Source: Cyanobacteriota bacterium
GTDB lineage: Bacteria > Cyanobacteriota > Cyanobacteriia > SKYG9
Length of the DNA: 6,341 bases
NCBI GenBank assembly: GCA_025054735.1
Contig: JANWZG010000225.1
Location: 1-6,341 of the forward strand
Reading direction: 5' to 3'
Shown piece by piece: positions 4,258-6,341 of the stretch. The first letter of the stretch is position 1; the number at the start of each line of letters is the position of its first letter. The notes below the pieces were generated by a model. It did not search any database. It saw only the letters and a list, made by a program, of their open reading frames with translations, and was not told where the DNA came from. A program made the translations under genes and the position numbers.

Positions 4258-6341
4258 CTAGAAGCGTTCGTGGAAGGTGCGATTGAGGACATCCAGTTGC
4301 TGTTCGCGGGTCAACTTAATGAAATTGACTGCATAGCCCGATACCCGAATGGTTAGTTGCGGGTACAGTTCTGGGTGATCCATGGCATCTAACAAGGTAT
4401 CTCGGTTGAGGACGTTGACGTTGAGATGGAAACCGCTGTCGTGCATGTAGCCATCTAGCAAGCTCACCAAGTTTTGCACACGATCGTCCTCTGTGCGTCC
4501 CAGTGCTGCTGGCACGATGGAAAAGGTGTTGGAAATGCCATCTTGGGCATCGGCATAGGGCAGTTTGGCAACCGAGGCTAGGGAGGCAATGGCTCCGTTG
4601 CTGTCCCGTCCGTGCATGGGGTTAGCGCCAGGCGCAAAGGGTTCACCGGCTCGCCGTCCATCGGGTGTGTTGCCCGTTTTCTTGCCATAGACCACGTTAG
4701 AGGTAATGGTGAGAATGGACTGGGTTGGCACGGCATCACGATAGGTCTTGTGTTTACGCAGTTCCGCCATGAAAGTACGGACTAGTTGCACTGCAATTTG
4801 GTCAACCCGATCGTCGTTGTTGCCATATTTGGGGAAGTCACCATCGATCACGTAGTCTACAGCGAGGCCGCGATCGTCCCGCACTATACGCACACGGGCA
4901 TACTTGACTGCCGAGAGGGCATCGGCCACGACTGACAGCCCAGCCATGCCAAAGGCCATGGTGCGCAGAATGTCTCGATCGTGCAGGGCCATCTCAATCC
5001 GCTCGTAACAGTACTTGTCATGCATGTAGTGGATGATGTTCATAGTGTTGACGTAGGTTTTCGCCAACCAAGCCATCATCTGCTGGAAGCGGGGCCACAA
5101 CTCGTCATAGTCCAGCACATCACCGACGATCGGTGCATAGGCAGGAGCCACCTGCTCGCCTGATTTTTCATCTCGACCACCGTTGATGGCGTAGAGCAGG
5201 CACTTCGCCAAGTTCACCCGCGCCCCAAAGAATTGCATCTGCTTACCAATGCGCATGGCTGAAACACAGCAAGCGATGCCGTAGTCATCACCCCAGTAAG
5301 CCCGCATGAGGTCATCGTTTTCGTACTGAATGGAGCTAGTAGCGATGGAAACCTTTGCACAGTAGCGTTTGAAGTTATCGGGCAACTGTTCTGACCAGAG
5401 CACAGTCAGGTTAGGTTCTGGGGCAGGGCCAAGGTTGATCAGGGTGTGAAGCATCCGGAAGCTGGTGCGGGTAACTAACGGACGACCATCCAGGCCCATA
5501 CCGCCAATGCATTCTGTTACCCAGGTAGGGTCTCCACTGAATAGCTCGTTGTAGTCTGGGGTGCGCAGGAACCGCACCATCCGCAGTTTCATGACGAAAT
5601 GATCAATTAGTTCCTGGGCTTCTGCTTCAGTCAGTAACCCCCGTTGCAAGTCCCGTTCAATGAAAATATCCAAGAAGGTCGAAACCCGTCCTAGGGACAT
5701 AGCCGCACCATTTTGCTCCTTAACAGCCGCCAGATAGCCAAAGTAAACCCACTGCACGGCTTCTTTAGCGGTGGTTGCCGGAACGCTGATGTCATAACCG
5801 TAGCTGGCTGCCATGGCTTTTAGCTCACCCAAGGCCTTAATCTGCTCAGACAGCTCTTCTCGCAGGCGAATGGTGGCTTCATCCATCACATCTACATCTA
5901 AGGCGGCTTGGTCAGCCTGTTTTTCGGCGATTAGGCGATCGACCCCGTATAGGGCTACCCGCCGATAGTCTCCGATAATCCGTCCCCGTCCGTAGGCATC
6001 TGGCAAGCCTGTGATGATCCCCGATCGCCGACACCGCCGCATTTCCTCTGTGTAGGCATCAAACACACCGTCGTTGTGGGTTTTGCGGTATTTGGTAAAG
6101 GTTTCCTTGGTTTGAGGATCTAACTCGTAGCCGTAGGCTTTGAGGGCACCTTCCACCACCCGAATGCCACCAAAGGGCATAATGGCCCGCTTCAGGGGTT
6201 TATCGGTTTGTAAACCGACGATCTGCTCTAGGGCTTGGTCAATATAGCCGGGAGCATGGCTAGTAATCCCAGAGGGCACGCGGGTGTCAGCATCCAATAC
6301 ACCTCGCTCCCGCTCCGCTGCCATCAAATCTCGTACCCTTG
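4258..6341 (-). CDS. pflB: Pyruvate formate-lyase (formate acetyltransferase), 5' end off-window
   Basis: PflB cleaves pyruvate with CoA to acetyl-CoA and formate by glycyl-radical chemistry; it is cytosolic and oxygen-sensitive. About 693 residues are visible. The frame stays open to the right edge (RVRDLMAAERERGVLDADT) and roughly 60 N-terminal residues are missing compared with the 760-aa E. coli enzyme, so the in-window ATG at 6322-6324 is internal. Diagnostic features are the adjacent catalytic cysteines in IACCVSAM (codons at 5266-5271), which separate PFL from other glycyl radical enzymes; the arginine of QFFGAR, equal in spacing to E. coli Arg435; and the radical glycine in RVSGYAV (codon at 4336-4338), 25 residues from the C-terminus. 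THNDGVFDAYT, TGLPDAYGRGRIIGDYRRVALYG and GNTPDGRRAG are near-identical to E. coli. SAM replaces the usual SPM after the cysteine pair. It is the first visible gene of the operon with the pentapeptide-repeat gene and pflA. Confidence 0.97.
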   Translation of the reverse strand, partial: RVRDLMAAERERGVLDADTRVPSGITSHAPGYIDQALEQIVGLQTDKPLKRAIMPFGGIRVVEGALKAYGYELDPQTKETFTKYRKTHNDGVFDAYTEEMRRCRRSGIITGLPDAYGRGRIIGDYRRVALYGVDRLIAEKQADQAALDVDVMDEATIRLREELSEQIKALGELKAMAASYGYDISVPATTAKEAVQWVYFGYLAAVKEQNGAAMSLGRVSTFLDIFIERDLQRGLLTEAEAQELIDHFVMKLRMVRFLRTPDYNELFSGDPTWVTECIGGMGLDGRPLVTRTSFRMLHTLINLGPAPEPNLTVLWSEQLPDNFKRYCAKVSIATSSIQYENDDLMRAYWGDDYGIACCVSAMRIGKQMQFFGARVNLAKCLLYAINGGRDEKSGEQVAPAYAPIVGDVLDYDELWPRFQQMMAWLAKTYVNTMNIIHYMHDKYCYERIEMALHDRDILRTMAFGMAGLSVVADALSAVKYARVRIVRDDRGLAVDYVIDGDFPKYGNNDDRVDQIAVQLVRTFMAELRKHKTYRDAVPTQSILTITSNVVYGKKTGNTPDGRRAGEPFAPGANPMHGRDSNGAIASLASVAKLPYADAQDGISNTFSIVPAALGRTEDDRVQNLVSLLDGYMHDSGFHLNVNVLNRDTLLDAMDHPELYPQLTIRVSGYAVNFIKLTREQQLDVLNRTFHERF

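Noticed and set aside
4981..5163. Plus-strand 60-codon frame inside pflB
   Set aside because: It is a shadow of the strongly conserved PFL reading frame, with no recognisable domain.
6322..6327. True start of pflB at the TTG/ATG near the right edge
   Set aside because: The frame stays open to the edge, the preceding residues continue the family sequence, and about 60 N-terminal residues are missing relative to E. coli PflB.

Overview
The window looks like a piece of a cyanobacterial chromosome. Two exact HIP1 octamers (GCGATCGC, at 2664 and 4144) and many CGATCG/GATCGC cores lie inside the genes, which is a strong cyanobacterial signature. The pentapeptide-repeat protein with a C-terminal FPEGFDP tail also fits. 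The genus cannot be named from the sequence alone.

Layout: (1) Bases 33-1510 are a CRISPR array with 21 identical 35-bp repeats and 20 complete spacers of 34-41 bp. Bases 1-32 are probably the end of a further spacer, so the array runs off the left edge. No cas gene is in the window. The repeat ends (GTTTC...GAAAC) and the non-AT-rich right flank suggest transcription left to right, with the leader off-window. (2) Bases 1511-2000 hold no convincing gene, but contain several hairpins, a 13-bp palindrome and a possible promoter. (3) Bases 2001-3026 (+) encode a complete NAD-dependent D-lactate dehydrogenase. (4) The minus strand, read from the right edge, carries pflB (pyruvate formate-lyase, 5' end cut by the window edge), a small pentapeptide-repeat protein gene, and pflA (PFL-activating radical-SAM enzyme). 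The last two overlap by 8 bp.

The three enzymes form a pyruvate-fermentation locus. PflA installs the glycyl radical on PflB. PflB cleaves pyruvate to formate and acetyl-CoA. The convergent D-lactate dehydrogenase reduces pyruvate to D-lactate and reoxidises NADH. Such a set suits a mat or bloom cyanobacterium that goes anoxic in the dark. The unexplained element is the pentapeptide-repeat gene between pflB and pflA: it has its own strong ribosome binding site, follows an intercistronic hairpin, and is translationally coupled to pflA.

I did not find a clearly new system. The best leads are the pentapeptide gene inside the pfl operon, a CRISPR spacer with a perfect 10-bp hairpin, a spacer that reads as pentapeptide-repeat coding sequence, and the structured region downstream of the array.
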